Assembly: GCF_040183065.1 (NCBI RefSeq)
Contig: NC_091125.1
Location: 30,702,312 to 30,766,311, forward strand
Source of the DNA: Periplaneta americana
Taxonomy: Eukaryota; Arthropoda; Insecta; Blattodea; Blattidae
Length of the DNA stretch: 64,000 bases
Reading direction: 5' to 3'
Part shown: piece by piece, positions 32,245 through 45,290 of the stretch
Layout of the letters: each line of letters starts with the position of its first letter
How positions within the stretch are numbered: position 1 is the stretch's first letter
The notes under the pieces: model-generated
Told to the model about the DNA's origin: nothing
Databases searched by the model: none
Seen by the model: the letters and a program-made list of their open reading frames with translations, nothing else
Made by a program: the position numbers and the translations under genes

Positions 32245-33847
32245 CAGTGGCTCCCATTAATATTCGGTTTGACTGGCATGTAAGATTAAAATAAATACAC
32301 TGGTTATTTTCAAAAAAATTAGTGAAAGTAAAAATGTGCACTATAATAAACTTAAAATTATTCTCTCCGTAAAATTATATAGAATTACAACAAAATGAAA
32401 AACATCTTCTCTGTTGCATAATAAAAAATTATAAAAATTATTACATTATTTCTGATAGAACATAGTGTCTCATTAATATTCGGTTTGTTCAATTCAGTAT
32501 TTTGTTGAACACCCCTTTTGCCTCAAAACAGCCCTTAAACGCCTTGACATGCTCCTGGATAACTTCGTAGTAAATTGGGGACTAATTTTCCTCCATTCTT
32601 CCGTTAATCTCCGTTTCAGTTCTGTCTTGGAAGTGATAGAAATTTGTCTGATATTGCGATTAAGGTTCTTCCACAGAATCTCAATCGGATTTAAATCCGG
32701 TGATTGTGCTGGGGTTCGGACAGTTGTATAGAAGCCATAAATGCACTTTTACAACTGTGTGTTTAGGATCATTGTCCTGATAGTACTTGAAACTGTCTTT
32801 AATCCCTAGCTCTCTCCATTTCATTTTAAATTATTTCTAATAATGTCCAAATACACATGCTGATCCATTCTTTTTCTACGAAAACAAGTTCACCAACTCC
32901 ACCTGCAGCCATACAATTCCATACCATGACGTTGCCCACACCGTGTTTCATTGTTCGCAACAGATTCTTTTTTTCCGAGATCTTCATTTTTCTTATACCA
33001 CACGTACTGTTGTCCATCCGACCCGAAGACGTTAAATTTGCTTTCATCAGCAAACATCACAACGTCCCACCAGTTTTCCTCTTTGTGGACATGTTCCCTT
33101 GCGAACTGAAGCCGCATCCTTTTATTTATTTCATTTATGTAAGGTTTTGTCCTACATACTCTCCCATTAAACCACTCTTTCCTCAAATCTCTTCGAATTA
33201 TTTCGGCACCTACCTGCTTGCTAAACTCCTCAAGAACACATGCTGCAAGTTTCGTTGCATTTAGTCGAAGATTTTCTTTTATTTTCTTCAGGATGGAATG
33301 GTCTTCTCGTTCAGTTAATTTTTTTGGCTGCCCTTTCTGTGGGATGGACTCGATTCTGCCTTCGTTTCAGTCTCTTCCCACTATATCCCCAACTGTATTC
33401 TTATTCACACTAATATTTTGGCTATTTTTGTGTATTTTAGCCCCTCTTCGTCATGATAGATCACAAAAGTTGTGTTGTTTCCTTTGCGACCGATTTGACG
33501 ACCTGTAGACTAATCCAACCTCGGCAGGGTTGTGCACAACGTGTAGACAGAATGATTGCACGTTCGCTACTGAACCCTACAATGATGTCAATGGAAAACG
33601 TGCATTAGATTGAAAGCAAAGAAATCAAAACCGAATATTAAAGAGAGTGAACTTTGATGGTACTTGCCGATTATTTGTTATTACATCGTGAATATTAAAC
33701 TTTCGATGTAAATTATTTAACGTTGTGTACAAAGTGTTTAAATAATGTATTTGCAAGGAAATGCAGGTTCGCTTGAACACAGAACAAAACAACAATAGCA
33801 AAATACTGTAAAATCAATCACGAACCGAATATTTATGGGAGCCACTG
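32245..33847 (-). mobile_element. Tc1/mariner-like transposon nested in the DUF7869 element
   Basis: The termini are inverted: CAGTGGCTCCCAT then 'taatattcggtt' on the left and its near complement on the right. TA lies on each side (32243-32244, 33848-33849). At 1,603 bp it is about the standard length for the superfamily. The gene runs on the minus strand between the ends. Removal plus one TA restores the host element's reading frame, confirming the boundaries. Confidence 0.9.
32520..33505 (-). pseudogene. Tc1-like transposase, frameshifted
   Basis: On the minus strand, in order: an HTH-like N-terminal region (ISVNKNTVGDIVGRD, then GRIESIPQKGQPKKLTERED) and WWDVVMFADESKFNVFGSDG, the first catalytic Asp region of DDE transposases. 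A frameshift near 32935-32960 follows, then NVMVWNCMAAGGVGELVF and QDNDPKHTVV, the second catalytic Asp region. NPIEILWKNLNRN follows, where the third acidic residue (E in PIE) lies, then a C-terminal helical stretch. It would be ~330 residues, normal for the family, but frameshifts and stops disable it. Confidence 0.85.
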
Positions 33848-34866
33848 TATGTGCCAGACCAATACAGTACCTTGATCCACCAGGCAAACACAACAGATTT
33901 TCTGTAGAATTAGTTACTACTGATGATATTTTGAATTTTAAATACTGGTGCCAGAGTATTACAAAAAAACCACGTGCTCATTAGAAACACTGAGGAAAAA
34001 AGGGAAAGATAAGAATAACTTATGTTTTCTTCAGCACAATTCAGTGAATTTGTTTACTCTAAAGATGATCCAGGATGTGTGACTGCCAGTTTGTTCATTG
34101 GTAGTGAAATGAGGAAACAGATTCTGTATGAAAAAACCAGGTTCTGGACGCATAGTAATGCCTACACAAAAGCATACAATGGAAAAATTCCCATTAATAC
34201 GAAAAAAACTTGGAGACGTATCGAAAGTTAGGCAATACATTCCATTGGAACACACTTTCTTTTACGAAGAGATCCTGAACTGGTCACCTTGTGACAAGGA
34301 ATCTACAAATGACGTAGTTTCCGTCTAACAATACACTCTATAACAAATTGAAACAAGTAATTATGTGTAGTACTTTAGTGTTATTGTGCTCTCCTATATG
34401 CAGTTTTTAAGTATTAGTTTAATAGTAGAGTTTTCATTTAAAACTGTAATATAAAATCACATATTGGTACATTTCTGTAGTAGGAATAATGATTAAAATG
34501 CAAAAATGATTATGTAAATGGTGACAGTAATGTAGTAATTACACACAAAAACATCGTTATCGTTGTAATTATTAACATTTAGTTTTATTTCAAATATTAC
34601 ATTAGCCCAAAATTGTAAATTATATATTTTTTATTTTATATTTAACAATTCCTTGCAGAAAGGGGATAAGTCATGGTTCGATTAAACAACTTTAAACAAA
34701 AGTGTTTGAGATGTCTAACATGATGTATTAGACTTCACTATTCATAAACAAAGTAAGAAAAAATATTTATAATGATTACTCAAGTATCGGAAGAAGAAAA
34801 CAGTTTTTATTGATTATCTCAAAAGTAAGATTTTATGATTTTTCCCCTTTCTGCAATGACCGATTC

Positions 34867-35175
34867 AATTGAGAATCACAGTTTAAAGACAGAGAGTTGT
34901 ATTACACATAACAAACAATGGAGAGTTCTTGAAGAAAACAGTTCTAGGAATGGGAATAACAAAAGGTTGCCTATGACGTAATTCTTTTTTCTTTACATTG
35001 AACTGAAGGAATTTAAGAAAATCACAGTTATTCAATATACCGTTAACAGTCTTATAGAGTAAAATTTGACTATTTATTAATCGTCGAGAAGTGACAATGA
35101 GAATTTTAAGTGAAATAGTGAAAGAAGAAAAATCAGTTGGTATTTGACGAGAAGACAATGAAATCTAAGTGTTAC
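34867..35175 (-). pseudogene. Jockey-like LINE C-terminal relic (part 1)
   Basis: On the minus strand it reads INSQILLYKTVNGILNN, then LRHRQPFVIPIPRT and VFFKNSPLF. This is the region after the reverse transcriptase domain in Jockey/CR1-type LINEs, where LRHR and NSP strings are typical. A frame change near 34900 leads to a YNSLSLN-like block. The frame carries on at 31405 when the TIR element is removed. Confidence 0.65.
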
Positions 35176-36132
35176 GTTAGTGATATAATGGCTTCATTGT
35201 GCACATTTCATATTTATGAATGAAGATAGGAAGATATTCGATGATTGTTGGCGATCTCTGTCCACGCATTTTAATTGCTTTTCAGAAATTAAAAAATGAA
35301 TTTTCACATAAATTTCCAATTTTACCAGAAAACTGGGTCGAGTAACTGAAAACACTTGATCTTTTCACAAGATGCTGTGCAAGTATAGGAGAAACGTGAA
35401 TCATTACTTCGATGCTATACCTTGGCTTAAGTAAAAGTATGTTACAGTTTTTGTTTGGAAAATAGATCACCAGTTTGTCGGGAAACGTTGCCACATCCAG
35501 GACGCTGTGGCTGTGCAGTTAGGAATTAAACTGTATATAGCGAAGAGGGTCTGCAACTTACAGGATTATGCAACATTTTTCGCATCTTTATTATTACTCT
35601 AAAACTTTCCATTATGTATTTTAAGTTGGTCGGATGTAATTGTGAATAGTCTATATAGAGGAGATTTCCTACAGGGCTATAATATTCGTACAGAGTTTCA
35701 TTAACGAGTTAGGGAAACACGTAGGAACGTGCATACAGGCAAGGTGATGTCATGTAGATACATTTTAGACTTTGTTAATCCATATGTTTCGTTTGCTTGT
35801 CTTCTAAAGGATAATTATAATCTGAAGTGGGGTCGCCTACAGCTGATGTCAGACATTTGTTGAACACGTGGTTGCGAAAACACGTGCAAGCCATGGCCAG
35901 CGAATCTTCCTTTCTCCTTTTGTCTGATTGTGAGCATGCATAGTAACATAGCATTCTTCCTTCAAATTTAATCCCTTGGTTTTCCCTAAGATTTCTGTTG
36001 GTTATTTTCCAACAAGCCTGCTTTCATATTAAGAGACAGTAAGAAACTTGTACGATGTTTAATTTATGTGAATATTGAGAAGGTAGGCCTACGTGCATTC
36101 ATCTTTATCTTTCTGATGGCAAAACGCTAGTG

Positions 36133-36136
<4 letters not shown>
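35176..36136. other. Unassigned AT-rich stretch
   Basis: No coding motif or clear repeat. One TAGGCCTA palindrome lies at 36084-36091. Confidence 0.4.

Positions 36137-36180
<44 letters not shown>
36137..36180. repeat. (AAT)n microsatellite
   Basis: About fourteen AAT units. Confidence 0.95.
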
Positions 36181-36181
<1 letters not shown>

Positions 36182-36193
36182 CATATCCCTTAT

Positions 36194-36412
36194 ATAGTTG
36201 CCCTGCGTGGCACAGGCGATATGGCGCTGGCCTTCTGTGCCCGAGGTTGCGGGTTCGATCCCAGCGCAAGTCGATGGCATTTAAGTGTGCTTAAATGCGA
36301 CAGGCTTATGTCACTAGATTTAGTGGCATGTAAAAGAACTCCTGCGGGACAATATTCCGGCAGACTGGCGATGCTGATATAACCTCGGCAGTTGCGAGCG
36401 TCTTTAAATAAA
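36194..36412 (+). mobile_element. SINE family B, second copy
   Basis: The tRNA-like head 'ggcacaggcgatatggcgc' and B box 'gggttcgatcccagcg' are followed by the same body as 17694-17924 ('gatggcatttaagtgtgctt', 'cctcggcagttgcgagcgtc'). Confidence 0.85.
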
Positions 36413-36677
36413 ACACAAAATTTAAATTTAACTTATCCATTATAGATGCTATGAAGGAGCTTCATGGGCATGAAGAACTCCATGCTTTCATGATTTCTGT
36501 GTTAGAATGAGATGTAGTTGGCACCACGCTGCAATTGTTTTTTTACCCCCGGGAAATATCCGGTACTCAATTTGATGGAAGGATGAGTGAGCCTTAAGGG
36601 TATTCCTGAAAGTTTTGTCAACGAGAAAATCCCGTCACCTCCTGAGATTGAATCCTGGGCGTTTAAGGCCCGTAACC

Positions 36678-36750
<73 letters not shown>

Positions 36751-36783
36751 TTACCTCTGCTTGAGGTTCTGGCTGACATGTGA
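36413..36783. other. Unassigned stretch with (AAT)n at 36681-36750
   Basis: A GC-richer patch is followed by about twenty-three AAT units. The open frame across it is a poly-Ile artefact. Confidence 0.5.
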
Positions 36784-36950
36784 AGTACTTACATTAGGTT
36801 TTCCCCAATTCTCAGGCAAATGTCAGGTAATCTATGGCGAATCCTCGGCTTCATCTCTCCAAATACTATCTCGTTATCACCAATTCCATCAACTCTAAAT
36901 AACCTAGTAGTTGATACAGCATCGTTAAATAATAACTGACTAAAACTGAC
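36784..36950 (+). mobile_element. SINE family A, 5'-truncated
   Basis: Only the body and tail remain ('aggcaaatgtcaggtaatc', 'ctaaataacctagtagttg', 'cagcatcgttaaataa'). The tRNA head is missing. Confidence 0.8.
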
Positions 36951-37142
36951 TGACATGTAGACTACATCTATTATCAGGCAGTACATCTCACTTGACGATA
37001 TGTGTCAGACTAAGAGTAATTGGTTATATACATCTGAAGTATGATTAGCGTAATATGTATTTAGTCAGCAAGGGAGAAAGGAACTGGCCACCCTACGCCA
37101 TTATTTCCTTACTTAGTTGTCTCATGCGTTATGGGTTATTAG

Positions 37143-39338
<2,196 letters not shown>

Positions 39339-39370
39339 GTTATTAGTTTAGTATCTTCGGAAGTTGACTA

Positions 39371-39406
<36 letters not shown>

Positions 39407-39419
39407 TATTATTATTATT
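39371..39419. repeat. (AAT)n/(ATT)n tract
   Basis: AAT units switch to ATT units. The next hAT derivative inserted at the right edge of this tract. Confidence 0.9.
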
Positions 39420-39427
39420 ATCATTAT

Positions 39428-40362
39428 CAAAGCTCGGAACTTGGGGACTTCTGTGTCGTGTGCATGAGTAAGGTTGCAGGTACAACGTAAGCTGTAAGCG
39501 CTCAAGGACAGTCGTATGTACGAAGAAAGTGGTCACATTTACGCACGAGGAAACTGTGTCATGTTAAAGCCAATGACAATCAGAGAATTACAAATAAACG
39601 GTCTGTTAGAGGAATTAGAAAATACGTGTTATTCGAATGGGTATTATAGAAGTTTGAAAATACTTTTTTTAAATTTTAGGTACAGAATTTCGTGGAGAAA
39701 TTCGGAGGAGATACATTATTTTCTACGAATGGAGAGTTTATATTTTGTAAGTTGTGCCACACACAAACTAAAGGCTGGAAACGGCATTCATTGAAAGACA
39801 TTGTAGTCCCTTAAATTGGTGGAAAATTTGTCCATAGCCGTGGATCAAGTCGTAGAGGGATCTGCCCTAGTAGTGACACACAAATTGAAAACTATTTTCG
39901 AGAAAAATTTAGGATATACTTATCTTTCTCAGATAAGAGAGCAGCTGGCAACTGCTGAAAATCGAACAAAACAGTGACAGTTAAAACATTTATTTTAAGT
40001 TTGCTCCCGTCATTTCATGTGACGTGGAAATAAGTTTTTCTCGTTTCAAATCATGTTTAACTCACTGACGAAGTTATGGATTCCAAAATCTTCGAATGTA
40101 ACTAGTCATACACTGTAATATAATGTACAGAGCAGTAGGCTACAGTAAATTTGATATATTGCTGATGTTTATTTTTATTATATATATGCTATAAAATTAC
40201 GTGTTTCAACCTATCACAATACTATCAATATGTTGCTTCAGCCAGAAACCACTTTTATAGCAGACCTGACAGTACCTCCGTACTGGAAGCGGGAGTTTGT
40301 TGACATTGAAGTCCGTCGCTTAGCCACGTGCAAAGACACAAGTCCCCAAGTTCCGAGCTTTG
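39428..40362 (+). mobile_element. Internally deleted hAT element, 8-bp TSD
   Basis: Inverted ends begin CAAAGCTCGGAACTTGGGGA. ATCATTAT flanks both sides perfectly (39420-39427, 40363-40370). The 935-bp body carries the two ends of a transposase gene with the middle missing. The TIRs differ from those of the intact copies 90 bp to the left, so it belongs to another subfamily. Confidence 0.9.
39680..40105 (+). pseudogene. hAT transposase N- and C-terminal remnants joined
   Basis: Around 39683-39790 one frame reads a BED-like N-terminus with FSTNGEFIFCKLC and a following His-rich GWKRHSLKD. After a gap and stops, 40003-40100 reads PVISCDVEISFSRF and a QNLRM-like end, matching the C-terminal dimerisation core of the intact copies. 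The whole catalytic core is deleted. A replication-slip or gap-repair deletion between the two ends is the usual way such derivatives arise. Confidence 0.7.
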
Positions 40363-40370
40363 ATCATTAT

Positions 40371-40817
40371 CATTATTATTATCATCTGGTCCTCCATCTT
40401 GGGGACTGGGCGAAGGACTAACAATCCATCACCATAAAAAAGAGCTTGTTACGAAAACCCAACATAAATCTCGGAATGTCACGAGTCTTTACAGAACAGG
40501 AGAGGTAGCAAAAGAATAGACTTAGACTTTGTGGGAATACAGGTGGTTAAGTTAAATGGGGATAGTATAGGCCTATCGCTAATAAGAAATTACTTGTTGT
40601 ACCATGGGGAAAGAAACAGTAATCATCAATTAGGAGCAGGTTTATTTATTCGTAAAAGATGAGAGGAAAATATTAAAATGGATTTGAGAGAGTTGGTATA
40701 TGATGCTAGGGACTGGATTAATCTTCCTGAGGATAGGGACCCATGACGGGGTAATGCGAAGGCGGCAATGAACCTTCCGTTTCTCTAAAAGCCATTTGTA
40801 AGTATGTAAGTAGATAA

Positions 40818-40830
<13 letters not shown>
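40371..40830 (+). mobile_element. RTE-like LINE (family L2), internal deletion
   Basis: Upstream of the coding part is a short leader ('cttggggactgggcgaagg'). From ~40474 one frame reads IDLDFVGIQVVKLNGD and then HGERNSNHQLGAGLF, the N-terminal apurinic endonuclease region of RTE LINEs (the family form is IGVQEVRW...NHQLGTGF). Immediately after a stop at ~40660 it continues with NIKMDLRELVYDARDWINL and AAMNLPFL, the extreme C-terminus. The reverse transcriptase in between is missing. The 3' end 'catttgtaagtatgtaag' is the family tail, followed by (AAT)n. Confidence 0.7.
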
Positions 40831-40858
<28 letters not shown>

Positions 40859-40962
40859 CTGACAATGCTGTATGTTGAGACGCATCCTAAAATATATACA
40901 TAAAAATTATTTGGATATGACAAAGTTAAACTGAATTATATCTTCTCTCTGTCTCTCTCTGT

Positions 40963-41024
<62 letters not shown>
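40817..41024. repeat. (AAT)n and (CA)n microsatellites
   Basis: AAT units lie at 40817-40857, and about thirty CA units at 40965-41024 follow a CT-rich stretch. Confidence 0.95.
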
Positions 41025-41026
<2 letters not shown>

Positions 41027-42340
41027 TATCCTAATATTCTGTATGAAGTAGTCATTTTAGGATAATCTCAACATAGGCCTACGAAAAGTAATTTCTAATT
41101 TATGATAGAAGTAGCAATGGAGGAGTAGTGGAAGTACAGTAGTAGTGATAGTTCTTTATTTATTTTATTCTGGCGGAGTTAAGACCAATAGGCCTTAGTA
41201 GTGGTGGTGGTGGTATAAGTATAAGTGGTAGAGGCAGGAGCAGCAGCAGCAATAGTAGTGGTAGCAGTAATTATTGTTATTGCTACTATTATAGTTATTA
41301 TTTGTAAGTTTATGAATTTTCATCTGGCATATAAATTTATAAATTACGAAAACGGCTTAAAGTTGCTGTTGAAGGAAATGATTTTACGTTTAAACGTAAA
41401 TTGATCCTGGCATGTTCTGCGTGCAAGTCTACTGTGGCTCTCCACAATTTAGGGTACCGGTACTTACCTTTTCTAATAGAGGACCGGATCCGGGGCGGAT
41501 TGAAGTACTTACGCTCACACTGGCCCATAATGGGCCCTATGCGACAATATTTCATGTTCCTAGGGGTAGCTGTGAATGGGAAACAGACAGACGGGCCATT
41601 CTGTGTCAGCCCTGCGGGACAAGATCTCACCTTCAAATGAAAAAATGTTATAAATTCCGAACAGTTCCGAAATTATTTCTGACTTTGACAAGTAGTTTAC
41701 ATCACTTTGAATGGCAGCTCTGCATAGATCGGCCAATATTCTGTAATCGATGGAAGAAACAAAGTTTATGTTTTTATTGTAGTAAATTAAAAAAATTGAA
41801 GCAAGAAACAGTCATACTGCGTCGTATAAAAATTATCAATATGCTTACAGCGACATGAGCGAGTAGGGATTAATAAGAATGGACATTGAGCGAAATTCCT
41901 GGCTCTGTTTTTTGTACGCATACGCTAGGTTAGAGTTGAATTCCATTTTCAAGCGTTAGAGGTCGTATAATCCAGAACCCGTGAATGGTGGAACAGCAAT
42001 CCCTATTTGCTGACAAGTCTGCTAAAAGCATTTCTGCTATCGATTGCTGGTGCGATATCAGCGCCAACTCTAGGAAAAAAGGTACAACCTCACGCTCATG
42101 ACGGTATAACTGGTTTGAAGGTCATTGAAATAAGTCACTGCTACATCAAAGGTACCGACCGCAGTGTCCATACTTATAATTCCCTATATGCTGGCGACAC
42201 TATCCAGACATAGTGCGGAACTTCACTTGTCTTCAAACATAAGCTTTCTGAAGTCTGTTAAATTCACGCGTGGGAAGCCAGATGTATTAAAGCGAAAATA
42301 AATTCTTGAAAATCTGGTATGAACGTTTACGTGCGGATAA
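41025..42340. other. Unassigned stretch
   Basis: An irregular GGT/AGT/AGC trinucleotide patch lies at 41195-41275. The overlapping open frames at 41337-41858 have no recognisable motif. A GC-richer block around 41440-41640 has no partner in the window. Confidence 0.4.
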
Positions 42341-42348
42341 CATATACG

Positions 42349-42952
42349 TAGGGTGACCAGACGTCCTCTTATGTCCGGACATGCCCTCCTTTTTAGAACT
42401 TTGTCTGGGGTCCGGGTGGATTTTTAAAAAACCTAGAAATGTCCTCCTTTTCGTAACTTGTATGCCTGATGTTTTGAAATTATCTGATTTGACGCTTTTT
42501 TCAAGTAATTTATCTGTAGGTGGCAGCAGCATCGATGGAATGTACTGTTTTCTGACGATCATAACTCTCTTTGCTCCCTCTTGTTATGGTCGTTGCTCAC
42601 AGGTAGCTAGTAAATCGAGGTGCGAATGTAACTCTAAATAGATATTTTCTGTTCTCTTTAATAATTATAGTTCCCTTGACTTCCGTATGTAGCTAACTTT
42701 GAAATCATTATTATTAGGTTTTTTCGTAATTATTTTGTAATACAATAGATATTAACATACTTCTAAGCATGATATAAGCTTTAGTATGTATTATAAATAT
42801 TTTGTAATAAAATAGATATTGACGTAATTTAAAGTATAATATAGGCCAAGCCTAAATCTAAGTAGAAATTTTCTGTCCTCTTTTTTAGAACAGTGTCCTC
42901 CTTTTTGAAGCTTTGTGTCCTCTGTTTTATCGATGTGAATCTGGTCACCCTA
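42349..42952. mobile_element. 604-bp hAT-like MITE
   Basis: Inverted ends TAGGGTGACCAGA and TAGGGTGACCAGA (complement of the right end). The flanking 8-mers CATATACG (42341-42348) and CACATACC (42953-42960) match at six of eight positions, as a decayed 8-bp TSD. 'tgtcctcc' motifs are repeated near both ends. No transposase is visible. Confidence 0.7.
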
Positions 42953-42960
42953 CACATACC

Positions 42961-43284
42961 TATAGAGACAAATAACTTAGAAATATGAAATGATTTTTGT
43001 GTTATTTGAAATAAAATAACTGTATAAATTCTTTCTTCCGGATTAAAACAATAAAACGTGTTGAACAACGTCAAGGAAAATGCTTCAAGTGTCCTCTAAT
43101 GTAAGCAAACACTTGTGAGCTAATGAAATTGCACTATTAGTGTATTATTTTCTGTTTCCTATGTAACGAAATTACTTTAATCATATCTTTTAATAAAATT
43201 GTTAACACAGTAATTATTGAGTATCAACTTTATTTATACACAAGAATATTTATTCGAACCTTGTGAATTACAGCGCAAATAGTG
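42961..43284. other. Unassigned AT-rich stretch
   Basis: Nothing recognised. Confidence 0.4.
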
Positions 43285-44189
43285 TAGGGGAACATGGGGC
43301 AGGACGGGGTAGTTAATGTTTGAATGCTTTTATTTTGTATCAAATAATGTAAATGTATGGGTTTTATGACATATATACTTTTATTACACTGTAAACATGT
43401 AAAAAATATGCACTTCGAGTGAAATCCGATCATTATAACCTTAAAATAAATTAGTTTTTCGAAATGTGTGTTTTGCCCCGTTCTGCCCCACGTATGGGGC
43501 AAAATGGGGTATCTATTTTTTGTAATAATTAAATGGCAAAAGTGATAAAAATTATATACTGAAAGTGTGAATACTACAACATTTTACAAGTTTACTTGAG
43601 AAAAAGTCATTCGCAAAATACGCAAATGTGCGTGGCATCCTCGTCTTCACTGTCTACTCCTGCGCAACAATTGTGAGCCATTTCAGACATGATACGCATC
43701 TAATCCAACCTTTCTCTGACAAACAACAGAACGAACAACCCATTACAGGAGGTGAAATTTAATTAAATATGACGTGGGGCAGGACGTACTGCCCTGTTAT
43801 GCCCCACCCCGTTTTGCCCCATAGTCACAATTTCTAAGTTATGAGGTATTGGCAGGAAAAATAACGCACGAAATTTAAGAAAGTTTCGGAATTAAAAGCC
43901 ATGTAAGCACTCTATAATATGACATTAAAATAGATTATCTAAATAAATCTCATTTCTACTTACGTGTGACAAGAGAACATTTTAAAGTTGCAAATGAATG
44001 ATACAATATGATGCAGCAACCGAATAATATACAACAAATGCAAAGAATGCCAGTAAGTGTTGTGTGATGATATATTTACATGAGTTGAAGAAGTTCTAAA
44101 AAAAAATTCGGTAGATTTCACTACTTGTTAGGAAGATAGAGGCTATACCCCGTCCTACCCCCTTCAACGTCCTGCCCCATATTCCCCTA
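43285..44189. mobile_element. TIR element with GGGGCA-rich ends, unclassified
   Basis: Inverted ends TAGGGGAACATGGGGCAGGA (left) and TAGGGGAATATGGGGCAGGA (right, complement). The motif 'tggggcaaaatgggg' and its complement recur inside at ~43478-43512 and ~43774-43822, so the element is AT-rich with islands of G or C runs. No transposase relic or unambiguous TSD is visible. Confidence 0.65.
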
Positions 44190-45017
44190 TTTTTTTAATG
44201 TATGGCGCTACACTACCCTTGTAGGTAGATAGGTTTGTAGTTTCTCTTACTGCGAAGTTACTCAAACTGCTAGAGAGCGGAACATAATATAAAAGGTGCG
44301 ATGTCTGCACACAATCTACTCAGAAATGTTTTTTTGGTACTGCTGTCAACTTTTCGTTATTTGAGAAGAGGGTAGATTTGCAATATTCCTCTAATCTGGT
44401 TTTCATTTCCCTGAGGTGTAAAGGAGGGTGATTTTTCAATTTTTATAATTCAGACTTGCATCAACAAAATGAGTTGCATTCTCTTCCCCTTCTGTCATAA
44501 ATCAGTGTCGACGGAGTAAATTAAATATTTAGGCAGGTAAAAATGGTGGCAATATTCTACTGTATGTTACTGAACTTTCTGTAATCAATGTAATATATCA
44601 CTAACGAGCATCATAAGAATTCTGTAGGCCTATTTATATATCTGTTTCAAGAGTAACTGCTAGAATATAGGCCTAAAGTATCTTAGTATTATTTTTTATA
44701 CGAAGTGATGCTGTACAAGTCGACTTCGAAAAGTCTACATTCACGAGTCAGCGTCTATGATGCTGAATTAATTTTAACATTCGCCTGCCATAGCAAATGA
44801 TCATATAGGTCTGGAAAACAATTTCAGAAAAATACATATATGAAATTGAGATAAATAAGAAATATATCAATGTAATAGGCAGTAATCAAGTGCAATATGC
44901 AATTTAGAAATTTATAAATTTAAATATTATATAAATGATTATGTAAAATGCCTACGAATTTCTTTAAGATATTGAAACAAACATTTTTAACATCTTTGGA
45001 TATCATATTGCTTCAAA
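44190..45017. other. Unassigned AT-rich stretch
   Basis: No coding motif. Two TAGGCCTA palindromes lie at 44625-44632 and 44668-44675. Confidence 0.4.
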
Positions 45018-45290
45018 ATGTCAGTAGTTATACTTATACGCCGATCCGGACACCAAAAAGCAAATCCCTCACCTCCCATGTGTAATCAATTGCATTATAC
45101 CTCTCACTCAAGTGAGGAACACATGGGTGGTAAATGGCTTGTTTTTCTTGATCAACCGCTAAGGCTTGAGATAAGTTACATCCTTTTCGAACCTTACAGT
45201 TGGGTCCAATATTACTGCCTTTTTCGTCTGTCTATTAAGAACAATTATATCTGCTCGTCTGTTATTGTTACTACGTAGTTTTGGCTTGCC
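45018..45290 (-). pseudogene. Possible R2-type LINE endonuclease remnant
   Basis: On the minus strand the frames read ADIIVLNRQTKKAVILDPTV and RFEK. After a frameshift they read VDQEKQAIYHPCVPHL, then YNAIDYTWEVRDLLFGVRIG. The xD-x12-14-(L/V)D spacing and the RDLLFGVRIG end resemble the restriction-like endonuclease region at the C-terminus of R2-type LINEs. It is a fragment without the reverse transcriptase. Assignment is from remembered motifs only. Confidence 0.4.

Larger units (their letters stand above)
31690..34328 (+). pseudogene. DUF7869-like protein, interrupted and decayed
   Basis: Before the Tc1 insertion the frames read an N-terminal KRKRNEINYRRN-like stretch (~31735-31775), then YVFSDNCGGKNKNH (~32048-32090) and LALTQMGRF. 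A frame change follows, then GHSFLPCDRNFGVVKRKLR (~32172-32228). Removing the Tc1-like element and one TA leaves the frame continuous into 33848 onward, where ELVTTDDILNF follows. More frameshifts come before a C-terminal DVSKVRQYIPL-like end near 34320. From memory, the FSDNCGG-plus-SFLPCDR pair marks DUF7869 proteins, common in arthropods and other animals. An RNase H-like transposase role is my inference. The middle N-terminal part (~31810-31990) looks deleted. Confidence 0.6.
31406..34866 (+). mobile_element. TIR element encoding a DUF7869-like protein, 4-bp TSD
   Basis: The ends are inverted: GAATC, one mismatch, then GTCATTGCAGAAAGG at both termini. The flank AATT occurs on each side (31402-31405, 34867-34870). 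Deleting the element and one AATT rejoins a LINE reading frame. The motif 'gcagaaaggggataagtc' recurs with small changes subterminally at ~31568 and ~34655. The body carries the broken gene at 31690-34328 and is itself split by a Tc1-like element. The 4-bp TSD is compatible with Sola-type superfamilies as I remember them; that placement is a guess. Confidence 0.65.

Noticed and set aside
41337-41858. Overlapping open frames of 79-148 codons
   Set aside because: Frames on both strands are open in the same place without motif or codon signal, most likely by chance in a GC-richer patch.
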